Below the pieces are notes generated by a model that ran no database searches, was not told the origin of the DNA, and saw only the letters and a list, made by a program, of their open reading frames with translations. A stretch of 64,000 bases of DNA from Varanus komodoensis (taxonomy: Eukaryota; Chordata; Lepidosauria; Squamata; Varanidae), in the NCBI RefSeq assembly GCF_004798865.1, contig NW_025336587.1, positions 870,734 through 934,733 on the forward strand, written 5' to 3'. A program made the translations under genes and the position numbers. This document shows, piece after piece, positions 47,501 through 59,500 of the stretch. Within the stretch, counting starts at the first letter, position 1. Each line of letters begins with the position of its first letter.

Positions 47501-50500
47501 GTTTGGAGTTCTAAGATAACATGGGAAATCTGAGAACCAAAGCTGAGAACCAAAGTTCCTAACTGGACAGTATCCATTTTCCAGTTGGCCCTGGACGGCC
47601 CTTCAGGGCAGGCCCTTGCATGCCTTTCATCGAAAGCCATCGTAATCTTTGCCAACAAAAAAAGATGGATTCTTAGGAAGTGCTGCAAAATCTCCCTCTC
47701 CCTTCTGGACCAAAGTTCTCAGCAATTAACCAGCCATTTCTCTTCGGATTGCCTTGGGAGTGGCACTAGGCAGAAGTCTGTACTGCTCCAAGTCTGGGCC
47801 ATGATATCCAACGGAGCCCACACACAGGAGCAGTCTGGTGATTTGGGTTACAGAGCTTGAGCAAAGCTGTCGCTATCTTCCCACCGGATTCTGCTGAAAA
47901 TTGAAAAAAAAAATGGCATCCACAGTTATGTTGTTGTCTCTGCATTGTATTTATATCTCCCCTTTCCTCCTTATTTATTGATTTGATTGATTAAGCCACC
48001 CCACCAGCCAGAGGCTCTCTGGGCAACTTACATCCTGATAAAATCCATATACTACATAGTAGTTGTGCTTTGCGACCTTTGACTTTTCCCAAAACACTAG
48101 AATCTCAGTTTTGGAATCATGAACTCGTTCAGATTCCCCAGGGTAATACGACGTTAAGGCTCTCCATTATCTGTACATCCCGAGATGCATAAAAGACAGA
48201 AGAACATTAGGGTCAGCTTACAATAAAATTTTAATCCCCATCTCTTCATCAGAGAGAGGAATGGAAAGCCTTAAGATACTAGCTTAATTCACTGGTATCA
48301 AGAGGTAACCTTGCAGCCAAAATAACCTTCTTTTAGCCTTTTAAAATGCCTCTTGGGGCAACACAAGGCCTGCGTACGAGAATCAATCGTGCAGCCCCTG
48401 AGATTTCCTTAGCAGCCGGCAATCCTTCTGCAAAGATCCTGTTTTGTGCCAAAGCCAAGACTGAGACACAGAAGCAAGAACCTTCCAAGGCAGTGCAGAG
48501 AGAGTGCTGTGCGGGGGAAGATCACCTGAAGGAACCCCTGCGTTCTTCCTACAAAAGGTTTTCTGATCCTGCCCAGATTTCTAATCTAACCAGAAGGTGT
48601 CTCACTTCTAAAAGGCTCCTCAGCAATAGTTCTTGGGGGCATCTCTATTGACAGACCAGTAGGAACATCTCTGGGCTTGGGAACTGCATGCGCGGAGCCC
48701 GGGAGGCCCCTTCTGACTCGCTCTGATTCTGCTTCTGGGAAAGTGCATGCAGGGCAGTGAAGAGCACTGTCCTCCCAGTCAGCGCAATCAAGGGATCCCA
48801 TTTCCTTTAGGGGGCCGCTCCTGGTTTTAACTTCCCGAACAAAAGTGCCATCTCTTCACAAGAAGCCACGACCCTGTTGGGGTGGATTTCTCCTGCACTG
48901 GCAATGCTGAAGGTCTTTGTGGTAGCTAGAGTGTTGGAGTGGGACGCGGGTTCATGTCCCCACTCAGCCACAACGCTCACTGGGTGACTTTGAGCCAGTC
49001 TTGAACTCTCGGCCTGGCCTACCTCACAGGGTTGTTGTTGGCAGGATAAGACTGAGAGGAGGGGAGGAATCCTGTAAGTTGCCTTGGGATAAATAAATGA
49101 TACAAATATATCATTCTAAAAGAGGAAGCAGAAAGGCAAATAAGCTGCCAACGTTTAGCTCTGTTGTTCTATGAGAGGGATAATGCCAACTCAGAATGTT
49201 CCATCATCCTCCTCCACCACAGGAAAACCCAACCCCTTTCCCTTCACAGATTTAACCTTCCGTTGTTTGAGGCATCCCTGGTTGGCTAGCACCTGACCAT
49301 TGCAAGAAAGCCTTCGCAGTGACAGTCTTGCTTTGCCCTGAGTGATGTAGCTTAATCTAATTGGCCAGCCACCAGCTTGTGCAAAATTTATTAACTGCAG
49401 CTAAAAGAGTAATTGCAGTAGCAAGAATGTGTCCCTTCCTTGTTAAAAGAATGAATAGTGAGGGCTTGGCGCCTGTCCAAAGAGTCCAATTTGACAGAAT
49501 ATAATCCTTCTGTGAGATGCCTTGTCGCAATTAGGACCCCTTGGGCCCGCTTCATTAATTTTATGAAGATGAGGTGCGGTGGAAGGTACTGCCAGGTGTG
49601 GGAGTTCCTTTCTGTTATGAATCAAATGTATATCTTCGAATTGAGCAGTCAGTTCTTGTGCTGTGGTTGCATTGTGCATGCATTCTGTGCTAGAATTGTG
49701 ATTTTTATACACACTCTTAGAGATATGTGCACAATTTAGAAATCCATTTTAACAGGGTTTTCAAAAAGACAGAAGTAATCTTGTCCACTTCAGTACGTGA
49801 TCCCTGATTGCCTAGGATCCTTTCTGTGGACAGAATTTAGAGATGAAAGATGAACTCTTTAAGCACCAGTTAGAATAAGCTGCCTTTGATGTGAAAGGGA
49901 AGGCCGAATGCAGCTGTTATTTTTCCATGGACATCCTCATTTCTCATAACATTTAGTTCTGACCTGAGAGGAAATTGGGTCTTTTTCTTGTTACAGGGAA
50001 AGCCAAGCTGCTTATTGCTTAAGATAATATTCCTTCACTTGTCTTCCTTATTGGATATGTGCTGCTTAATCATAAAAGGCAGGGCTTTCTTGGTGTTGGC
50101 CTCTCAGCTGTGCAGAATACACTCACTAAAGAGGGGCATTGGTGCCAATTTACAACTTCCTTGGCGCCTAATTATTTTGATTGTCACTGCCCAGGTATTT
50201 TAATTCGCATCATGACATAGCCTACCTTCTCATTTTCATCTCTTCTCTTTAGTCATGGTTGCTAATGTTGTCCGAAGAGGGCTCTGTTTAATTAACATTT
50301 TATTTGGCTGAGCAGAGTTTAGCCAAGTATTAAATAAAAGGATTTCTCTTCAGGTCTGATCTCTGTCAGATTTCCTGCTCTAATTGGACAAACTGTATAC
50401 AACCAGCATTAGGCTAAAATAGCTAGGCACCATCCATCTTTAAGCCCCACCCCTCATTCTGTGATGTCACCAAATGTTTAGATGGATTATAACTTCCATT

Positions 50501-53500
50501 TGTGGGGATGCCTCACTCACATTCAGACAATATGATGAACCATGGGTGGTTGAAATGGGGGTTCTTGTGTTGTCTGAACTCAGGCCAGCTAACCTACCAT
50601 GACTTGTTAACCACAAGCAATCCATGAAGGGATCCCATGGTTTGTTGTTGGGTTCAGAATATGTTCGGTTGTTCATCAGGGTTTGTTGCTGGGTTCTGAA
50701 TATGGTGCGTGGTTCACCATTGTTTGTTATCACAGCTGGGTTTAAACAGTGCAATAACCCAGTTTGATGACAGTCCACGTTCAACTCACACTCAGCTCTT
50801 GTGAGTGTTGTGATGCTGACATTTGTGTAGACTTCTGCACAGGAAGGAAAATGTCCATTTAGCTAGAGAAAGAATTTGCATGGGACCTCTGGCCAGGGAG
50901 AGAGCAAGGAGGCAGGAAGCTGAGAGCCGAGAGACAAAAAGCCGCTCGGGGCCACAAGGTGGAGGGGGCTGAATTCCAGCTGCTCAAAACAACCCAGCCA
51001 GCAGGCTCAGAACTGTATGTGAATTGGAACTTGCCGGAAAGATGATGGGAAGCGATTCTTGGCTCTGCAGGATCTTTGCACCCATCCCTGGGCAAGGTGA
51101 GCAGGCGGGCGAGGAGAAAGCTGATGCGGCCCTCTGCCAGTTGCTCACCCCAGCAGCTAATCTGCATAATGTAATATCTGAGAGCGATTCTGGCCCGAAT
51201 CCAGGGCGGCCGCCTCTGCAGCTGCCGATCTGGAATATTTTTTAAAACACACACATACAAAGAACTTCAGCCCTGGTTAATGGAGTGCGGCGCACGACCG
51301 GCAAGGGGAGGCAGGCAGAAGCGGTACGAATATCCATTAGTTAAAAAGGGGTCACAGTACAGAGTGCGAGAGCTGCCGGAGCAGCTCCACAGCGGGAGAC
51401 AAGCGAGTGCAAATGGCAAACGCTGTGGTGGCGTTACGGAGACACGTTTTAATTCTCGTGGGGTAGAAGTGCTACCCCCACCGCCTCCATATCATTGTGC
51501 ACAGGCAGGGGATGCGGAGTTGAATTTTTGGAGGCCAAGTTTCTAGTCCTCATGGTGTGACAGTGGGATTTGAAGCAAGTGGGCATTGCTGTACCTGCTT
51601 ACAGAAGCAAATTCAGTCCTCGGGGGAACTGTGACATTGCAGTGCCCTGCGGAGCTCTCCGTATTTTTCCCACCTCCAGCCAGGCTGAAATGAATTATTC
51701 AGAACAGAAGACAAGGGGCCTGCCTGATCTGCATCATTCATGTCAGATTAGAGGCAGCGTTTGTTTTCCACTTTGGAACGTTGATACAGAGCACTGAAGG
51801 ATGCCCCTGCTTGCATGCCACCCCAGCATCATGGACATCGAAGGTAGTCCGGTCCCAATTGGAAATTGGGTGCGCCAGCATCCCTCCACGGTGCCTGCCC
51901 AGCCTAGACACCTCAAAGGAGACCGGCAACTCGTGAAGCAGGCGACCCCATGGCGCCTGTGGGTGCTTAGCTCCCTAATGCACTCGATTCAGGCTTGCTC
52001 CGTCCTCACTTTTCAAATAGCAGGAGGGCTGTCAGCTGTCCTTCCTGCACTCTGTTCCCTCAACAAAACATCCCCGCGTCTTTCTGACTATCCCACGCCC
52101 GCCTTGCTGGACCCAAGTGAAGAACCCCGGAGTTGGAAGATTTCCCAAAGGTTCAGGAAAGCTCTTTGCACCAGCCAAACCAGCAGCTGGCCGCCCGGCT
52201 TGAAAACCTCCAGCAAAGCAAAGAGCCCACCATCTCCCATGAAACTCTGCTCCATCTGGCCCAGTATCCTGTTTCCAACAGTGGCAAGTGAGATGTCACC
52301 AGGGAAGCTCAGACACTGTTTTATCCCCAGAATCCTTTAACCACAGGGATGCTAATCTGAACAAAATAGGTTCATCTACTTGTCCTGGCCTGTTTGTTGT
52401 TTTCGTTATATGCAGCCAAGTTGTCCCTGACTCCAGACAGTCTTGCTCAGTTCTTCCAAATTAAGGGCTGTGGCTTCCTTTATGGAGGCCCTCCATCCTG
52501 TGCTTGGCTTCTCCTTTCGTCCTCTGCCTCCACTGTTCCTTGGCATCACTGTCTTCTCCGGGGAGCTTTGCCTTCTCATGACGTGCCCAGATAGGACAGC
52601 CATCTGGTCATTTGTATGTCTAGCAAATGTTTTGCCTTGAACCTGGCCTGTAGTGACTGATAAAGCTTCCCCACCTCTTTTTCTTTCCAAACACATAAGA
52701 GGTGATGGAGATTTCTGAGACCCTACAAGTGGAGGACAGTAACCTTGCACGTCTTTAAATGATTTCGGTATCCCACCTTCCCATTGCCAAAGTGCTCCAG
52801 GAGGGCCCCACAAAGGAAAGCCCTGAAATGCGACAAGATGAAATAGGGTAGAAAACATTAAAAATGCCAAAAAAGTTAGAAACTGCTAAAGACCAGAGCA
52901 AAACACCTTCAGAGACAACCAAGAATGTCCCAGCCACAATTCCAGAATGACGGATTCAACATCAAAGGAGGCGTACAGTGCCAGGTTGCAGTCTCAGACC
53001 CCCACTCACCGCCCCCCCCCCCCACCGTCTGGCAGGTCTCCTTTTCTTCTTCCACACTTGCCTGTGTGAGAAATGCACACAGCATCAAAAGCCTCTGCAC
53101 CACCACACTCAAGCTTTGCAACAAGGGCTGTGATTTGACTGGCTCACCCTTCAATTTTTGTAAGGTTGCAGATCTCAGCAGTAGGGAAGGGAGGTTATGG
53201 GGGTTCTGACATGAGTTTGGAGCAGAACGCAGAGACGAGAGGTGCTTCCCCCTTCTGCTTAGTGAATTTCTGCTCCACCCATGAGCTGGGTGGTTTGCAC
53301 CAGCACCATAAAGCCCCATGACAGCGAAAAATGGCAGTCCACGCAAGCTCCTAGAAGGCCACAGGGTCACCGAGTCCACTGTTTTTTGCTGCAGAAGCAG
53401 CCTCAGAGAAGGGCCCTCGGCATGTCCTGGGGGGAGAGGGGAGGGGCTGGTGCCATCAGTGGTGTTCGGGTCCCTTCCCTCCCCACTCCAGGACACCACG

Positions 53501-56500
53501 GTTCAATAGACCGCCTTCCTAGGTTGCTCATAGGTTTCCTGGCAGCTCTTGGATTTTGCCCTGCACAGTCTGGGACCAGGTCACCTCCAGGGGTCCACAG
53601 CACCCACCCTCAGGAAATCCAGCACCGGCATTTTTTGGATAGGGCTTCACCCAACCTTTCCCCAAAGAGCGACCCAGGCGGATATGGCCTGAAACATCCA
53701 GAAGGGCTTTACCTTTCCCTCTGATCAATATTTCCTTGCCGGCAGGGGGAGTTTAGGGCAAAGCTTTGCTCGTGCATTTTTGTAACAACATGGCTGCACC
53801 CTTTGGACTCTGTGGGGAGCGAGTCCTTATTTAGGCGACGGATAAAATGCACAGACAGGAGGGTCTGTTGTGAAGTTTCCTTTTTTGTTCTGCTCCAGTC
53901 CATCGATCCTGGCCAGCAGTTCACCTGGGAGCACTCCAACCTCGAGGTCAACAAGCCAAAGAACCGCTACGCCAACGTCATCGCCTACGACCACTCCCGG
54001 GTCATTCTGCTGCCCATCGAAGGTACGTGAGTGGCCCCCACCGGACCCTGTGCATGTCCCAGCAGTGCTGTCCTGGCCGGCCCATCTCCCAGACACATTC
54101 ATCCCTTTGCCCCTGCAGCCCGTGTGTCCGTCTGCCCCTCGCTGAGGTGGGGAGACGGATCAGGGAAGATGCTCCAGCCGACTCGGTCTCTGCTCGAGCA
54201 CATGCATTCAAAGGAAACTGGGCAGCCACCTGAGTGGGGTGGCCCAACTCAGGGTCCTGCAACAGCCGCGGTTGGACCTGATGGTCTCCATGGCCCCTTG
54301 CAATTCCGCTTGTCTGTGACATCTGGAGGTCATCTAGTCCAACCCACATGCTCAGTGCAGGCTTCAGCTACACCTGCCCTGACAGGCAGTCCTCCAGTCT
54401 CACTTAAATATCTCCATCTAAGGGTTGCCCAACACCTCCTGAGCCAAGGCAGGATATGCGGGGTGAAGTCCACGCCCCCCAGAGCAGACTGCCGTCTTAA
54501 GGGAGGTGGTCCCCGTGAGACTTGTAGACCCTAAAACAACCTAGCAGTGCCCCTGTGTCCAAGGCACCTGCTCCACTGCCAAAGAGGGCAGGAAGCTTCT
54601 CCTGTCATGCAGCCCAAGTCTGCCTCCCTGGGTTTCTCACCCCTTCATTCTCAACCGGCCCTTTGTGGCACCTTCCACCTTTCTGGATGCCACCCAGGGC
54701 TCGTGGAACCCAACCCCATGTGGCCCCTACCACCAGCCCCGGCTCCCCAGGCTGCCAAGTGATGCTGCATTAATTTTGGCTGTTTTTATATTTGGAAACA
54801 AAACCTAACAGCAGGTTCTGTCTCTGGAGGCCTTGGTGAGTCTGCGGTAGCGTTTGCATCCCCCAGCCCCTCTCCATCCACACATCCTTGAAACCTCTCT
54901 GCATCCTGGGTGGATCCAGGAGATGGAGAGAACCTTTGCTGCAGAGTTCGACTTCCTCTAATTATGTGGCACGGTTCTGGGCACACAGGTTTTGCTGCCC
55001 GCTTTCCTCTTCTAAGCATTTCTTTAATTTAAAGGCATGCCAGGTTGATGCTGCCGTGCTTGGTCGGGGCATTTCTCCAGCGAGCAGAAGGAAGGGAGGA
55101 AGGAGCGATTCAGTATGCAGGTTGGGCTGCTTCCCCCTTCTGCGGCAGGGGTCAAATTCATAGGTGCTCAGTTCAAAGAAATCACCAGTCCTGGGGAGAA
55201 GGGCTGCAGGAGGAGACTGTCCCTTGGGGAATTTGCCTCGGCTCGGCTTGGAACTGCTGACTTAGTCTGGGGTCCTTTGTGCCGGCCAAGTTTAACGCGA
55301 TACGGCAGGCGGACGCTTCGTTTGCGCCTTCCAAGGGCAAAGTGGAAAGAGACGGGGACAAAATGAATTGCTAATCCTCCCCTCGCTCCACCCCCACCGA
55401 AGACCATGCAACGCGAGCACGGTCTCTGCTTAACCCTTTTCTCTATTGCTCCCCACCCGTGGGGAGGAAGAGGTAATTTATTTTACCTGGGGTGGGATGA
55501 AAAGGGGCGGGGGGTGCAGGGGGGAGACTTGTCTGTGGCATCGAGTAATAGATGCTCAGCAGCATTTGGCAGAATTTCGGGGGGCCGAGGGATTTAGCTG
55601 GTGTGCGGCAACCGTTTTCCTTGCTCCGCTTTTGCCCAGCGGGGTTGAGCAGAGAAATTGAAATTTAAAGCAGGCATCAGAAGGTTTCCCTATCAACCCA
55701 CCTCCAAAAATAAAATGAAATAAAAGACCATTTCATAGCCAGGAGGTAGCCAGGAATGTGTGTTGGGACACTCCAAGCATTGCTCTACTAGATTAAAAAA
55801 TGAACAACACCTTGTTATATCAGCCTGGCAAGGGAGGGTGAAGTGATTGTCCTGATAATGCAAAGGGAGAGGAGGCGGAGGCCAAGAAAGGGTTGTTTGC
55901 CAAGCAGATGAGAGCTTTTCTTAGAAGTAGAAATGGCAAAACTGAGGCTGTTCAACTCTGGACATGCTCCGAGAGGGTTTCCCCGCAAGAGCTGCATCAC
56001 GATTGGAAAAGCTGAAGGCAGGGGAGGAACAGGCGGACCGAATAAGAGATGGATGGATTCCATCAAGGAAGCCGCAGCCTTGAGTCTGGAAGAGCTAAGC
56101 AGGGATGTCATACGTGGGACCTTGGAGCGCCCCCATAGTCACGGGGTCACCATGAGTCAGAGACGACTGGACGGCACGTCAAGGCAGCAAGACTCAAAGC
56201 AAAGACTTCCCTTGAAGGGCACCCATGACTTGCTGTTGGAAGGGGAATGGTGCGCGGGTGGGGGCAAACAAGCCACGACATGTTACCTTATAGCCCATGG
56301 TTCCGCAGCATGGGCTCTTGCGTCGCTGTGCAAAGTGACTTGCTGCAAGGCAGATTCCCATCTTTCTCTTTTTAGGGATGTTCCCCTCCATTAGGAAATG
56401 GTCCAGTTAGCAGGAAGTGGCAACGGCTCTTCCTGGCCCATCGGCTGCCAGGGAGAGCAGGTAGCTAGAAGGACACGATGCAGGATGTTGTACAAAGCCG

Positions 56501-59500
56501 TTTCCGATCTGTCTCTGAGTGTGATGGGAGACTGAAAGGCCCTCCGCTTTTACTCCAGGGATGGGAAATGGATGCCGCCCCCCGCGGCCTCAGGGATTCA
56601 GGGTAGCCTATTATTGTGCAGAGGAGTCAGTGCAGCTCTCGTTCCGACACAGGGATCGTGGGGGGCGACTACATCAACGCCAACTACATCGACGGGTACC
56701 GGAAGCAGAACGCCTACATCGCCACGCAGGGGCCGCTGCCAGAGACCTTCGGGGACTTCTGGAGGATGGTGTGGGAGCAGCGCTCGGCCACCGTGGTGAT
56801 GATGACCAAGCTGGAGGAGAAATCCCGGGTGAGGAGCCGTTGAGCGTTTGAGGCAGCGTTTAAAAAGCCGCTCCTGTGGCTCGGGGTGAAAGCCTTGTTA
56901 GTGCAAGGGCTTCCTTCGGAAAGGCACCATCTTCCAAGAGATCCCGGGCCGCGTTTCCCGGGCTGGTGCCCTTCCAGATGTGTTGGGTTGCAGTGCCCGC
57001 CTTCCTGCACCAGTGTCTGGGGCTCATGAGAGTTGCAGCTGGAGCCACGGGAGGGCTGACACAGGGATCTTTCCAAAATTCTGTCTGCAGTTATAAAATA
57101 AGCACCTCCTCCCATCGGAGGCATTTCTGTCGTTGGTGAACCAAACCAGATGTTAAACCGGGGACAACGTGGGTCATTGCCATCTCGCCGCTCCTCAGGG
57201 CCAGGGCCGTGACTTGGTGTGGCCGGCGCACTGGCCGTTGTCCCCCGGAGTGGCGCCTTCTCTCCTCCATCGCAGTCCACATGTTCCCCCACCTTTTGCT
57301 ATGGCCTGGACAACGGCGGTGGAGGGAAAGAGAAGCAGGAGGTGCTGCAGCCTCCTCACTTGCTGGCTTTCCGCCTGCCTAGCGAGCAAAAGGCGGCCAT
57401 GATGAGGAAGAGGAGGAGAGAAAGAGCTGAGGGTGACGGGGGTCGTGAGGGAGGAAGCCTGGGCAGTGTTTTTGGCCCCAGTCTCTCCAGAGCCTGCAGT
57501 GAGCCAGGAACAGTTCTAGGAGGGAAAGAATCTGGGGGTGGCCTTGAGCTGCTTCTGGGGAACCCCAGTTCTGTGCAAAAAGGACGGAAAAAGACTGTGG
57601 CCCCTGTAGCCAAGGAAAGGTGCTTGAAGAATACAAGGGCAGCCCTTGCTAAAGGCCAAGCGAGACGCTTTTCCCGCAGCGCTCCATTTGCCGGGTTGAA
57701 TTCCAGCTGCGGGATCCTGCATTTCAGGGCCTTGCTCCAGGTTCCCTCCGCACGGGGCCCTCGGGTGCTCCCATGAGAAGGCCGCACTGTGGCGGCCAGC
57801 TGGTCGGCCCCATTTTGTAATGGGAGGCACAGAGGGAGCTTTTGTCGAATGTGGGGCTTGCTGCTCGGTTCTAGGCCTGTCATGCTGCTTTGACCTTCCA
57901 GATCAAGTGCGACCAGTACTGGCCGGGCCGCGGCACGGAAACGTATGGGATGATCCAAGTCACTTTGCTGGATACCATTGAGCTGGCCACTTTCTGCGTC
58001 CGCACCTTCTCCCTCCACAAGGTGAGTGCACGCAGGGTGGCAGCTAGTGGTGGGCAACCCGTGGCCCATGGGCCCAAGTCCAGCACTGAAATGGTGTGAA
58101 GAGGGATCACAAAGCCAAGGGGTGAAAAAGAAGTTGCGTTCAAGAAGCAGTAACAGTGCAATGAGTGTGCACACACACACACACACTTGTGGAGGAGGGA
58201 GGCTCTCGGGACACAGGGAACTAACTCTCTTGTTTAAATGCTGACTTTCCGGACCGCGTTCACCACGATGCTTGAGGCAGATTTGACGGGCGCAGTATCC
58301 AAAACACAGAAGATTGGAATCTGTCATTGGCTGTCATTTGAGATGCTTGACAGTTCAGGCAACATGATAATTCCTACTCGAGGGCTCAGCTGTGCGTTGT
58401 TACCAAAATGGGCTGCCAGGGCCTGTTACCAACAAATCACACACGCAGAAAAGCCTCAGCTTGCCATTGTATTGTGAACCACGGTTTGTTATCTTGGCTG
58501 GGTTCAGGCAGCGCAAGAGCCTACTTTTCAACGACCAGAGACACTCGCCCTTTCACTGTGTTGCTGGAAGCCACTCGCTATCTTACATCAGAGCACTTCT
58601 GGGCCATCCTGTAGGATGTGGTCTTTCAGCCTTCCCCAGCCCGGGGCCCTTCAGGTGTGATGGACTGGCACTCCCAAAATGGGAATGTTGGAAATTGCAG
58701 TCCAGCACAACTAGACAGCACCCAATTCGAATAGGCCACTTCTCCTCAATATTTTATTCATGTATTTGCTAAATTTATACCCCACCTTTTTCCTTCCAAG
58801 GAACTCCAAGCAGCTTACATAATTCTCCTCCTCCTCTCAGTCTGCCCCTCGCAACAACAACCCTGTGAGGTAGGCTGGAATGAGAAAATGTCATGAGGCC
58901 CACAGCCCTGCATGGTACAGGAATCCACTCCAAAGGTTCCCTGGCGGGTGCCTCTCCAGTCTCTCCAGCAGCAGAGTCTGCCCCCCAGCTCTTGGTTCTG
59001 CCCTCTGAGCACTCCAGCGCTTCAGAAGCGATCCCCAGTGCCCACCCCCAAAACAGCTGCCCCAAAACAGCTGTGATCTGAGCCCAGCATCCCGTGCCCC
59101 TCCCTCGTCCTTGGATGAAAGATAGCAGATTGAGCCCCTTCAGTCTCCAGCTGCAGGAAAACTGCCGTTATTCCCACCCTTGTACATTGTTTTACCAAAA
59201 GCTATTGTGTCGCAATGGCGCTTTTCATGTTCTACAGAAATGCCAGGGTTCCTTTGCCATCTTACATGTCCTAGAATAATAAATGATTGGATGTTTAGAA
59301 GTGCCCAGACTCTTTTGACAGCAGAGAGCCACCAAATTTGCACCACAGTTTTAATGACCCCTTCCTTGGAAATAATCCCATTGAAACAATGGGATTTACT
59401 TCCAAGTTTCCCATGTGCCTGGAAGCAGCGGCCCTGCAGAAGTATTTGCACACCTTTTGCAGCCTCGTCGTATGTTGGGACACACCAGGCTCCTTTCAGC

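Larger units (their letters stand above)
44793..53898 (+). other. Intron N-O
   Basis: The 9.1-kb intron holds a CR1 end in reverse (46999-47130), a CR1 tip forward (48655-48735), a near-complete SINE (48914-49112), a SINE-like end in reverse (47945-48045), TGGGTT-family blocks (46485-46572 and 50505-50800) and a BovB fragment in reverse (52395-52650). AT-rich repeat-poor stretches lie at 46585-46840 and 49370-50380. The 47380-47860 part may be an old repeat but matches nothing I can name. Confidence 0.55.
54023..56652 (+). other. Intron O-P
   Basis: The 2.6-kb intron holds CR1 tips facing each other (54255-54425) and a BovB LINE fragment (55840-56180). The rest is ordinary unique-looking sequence. 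Confidence 0.6.

Noticed and set aside
47380-47860. Possible old LINE coding remnant
   Set aside because: Open on both strands in short pieces, but no reverse transcriptase or other motif could be recognised.
57356-58327. Reverse-strand open frame (323 codons) in intron P-Q and exon Q
   Set aside because: GC-rich chance frame overlapping a conserved sense exon. No domain and no splice or initiation support.
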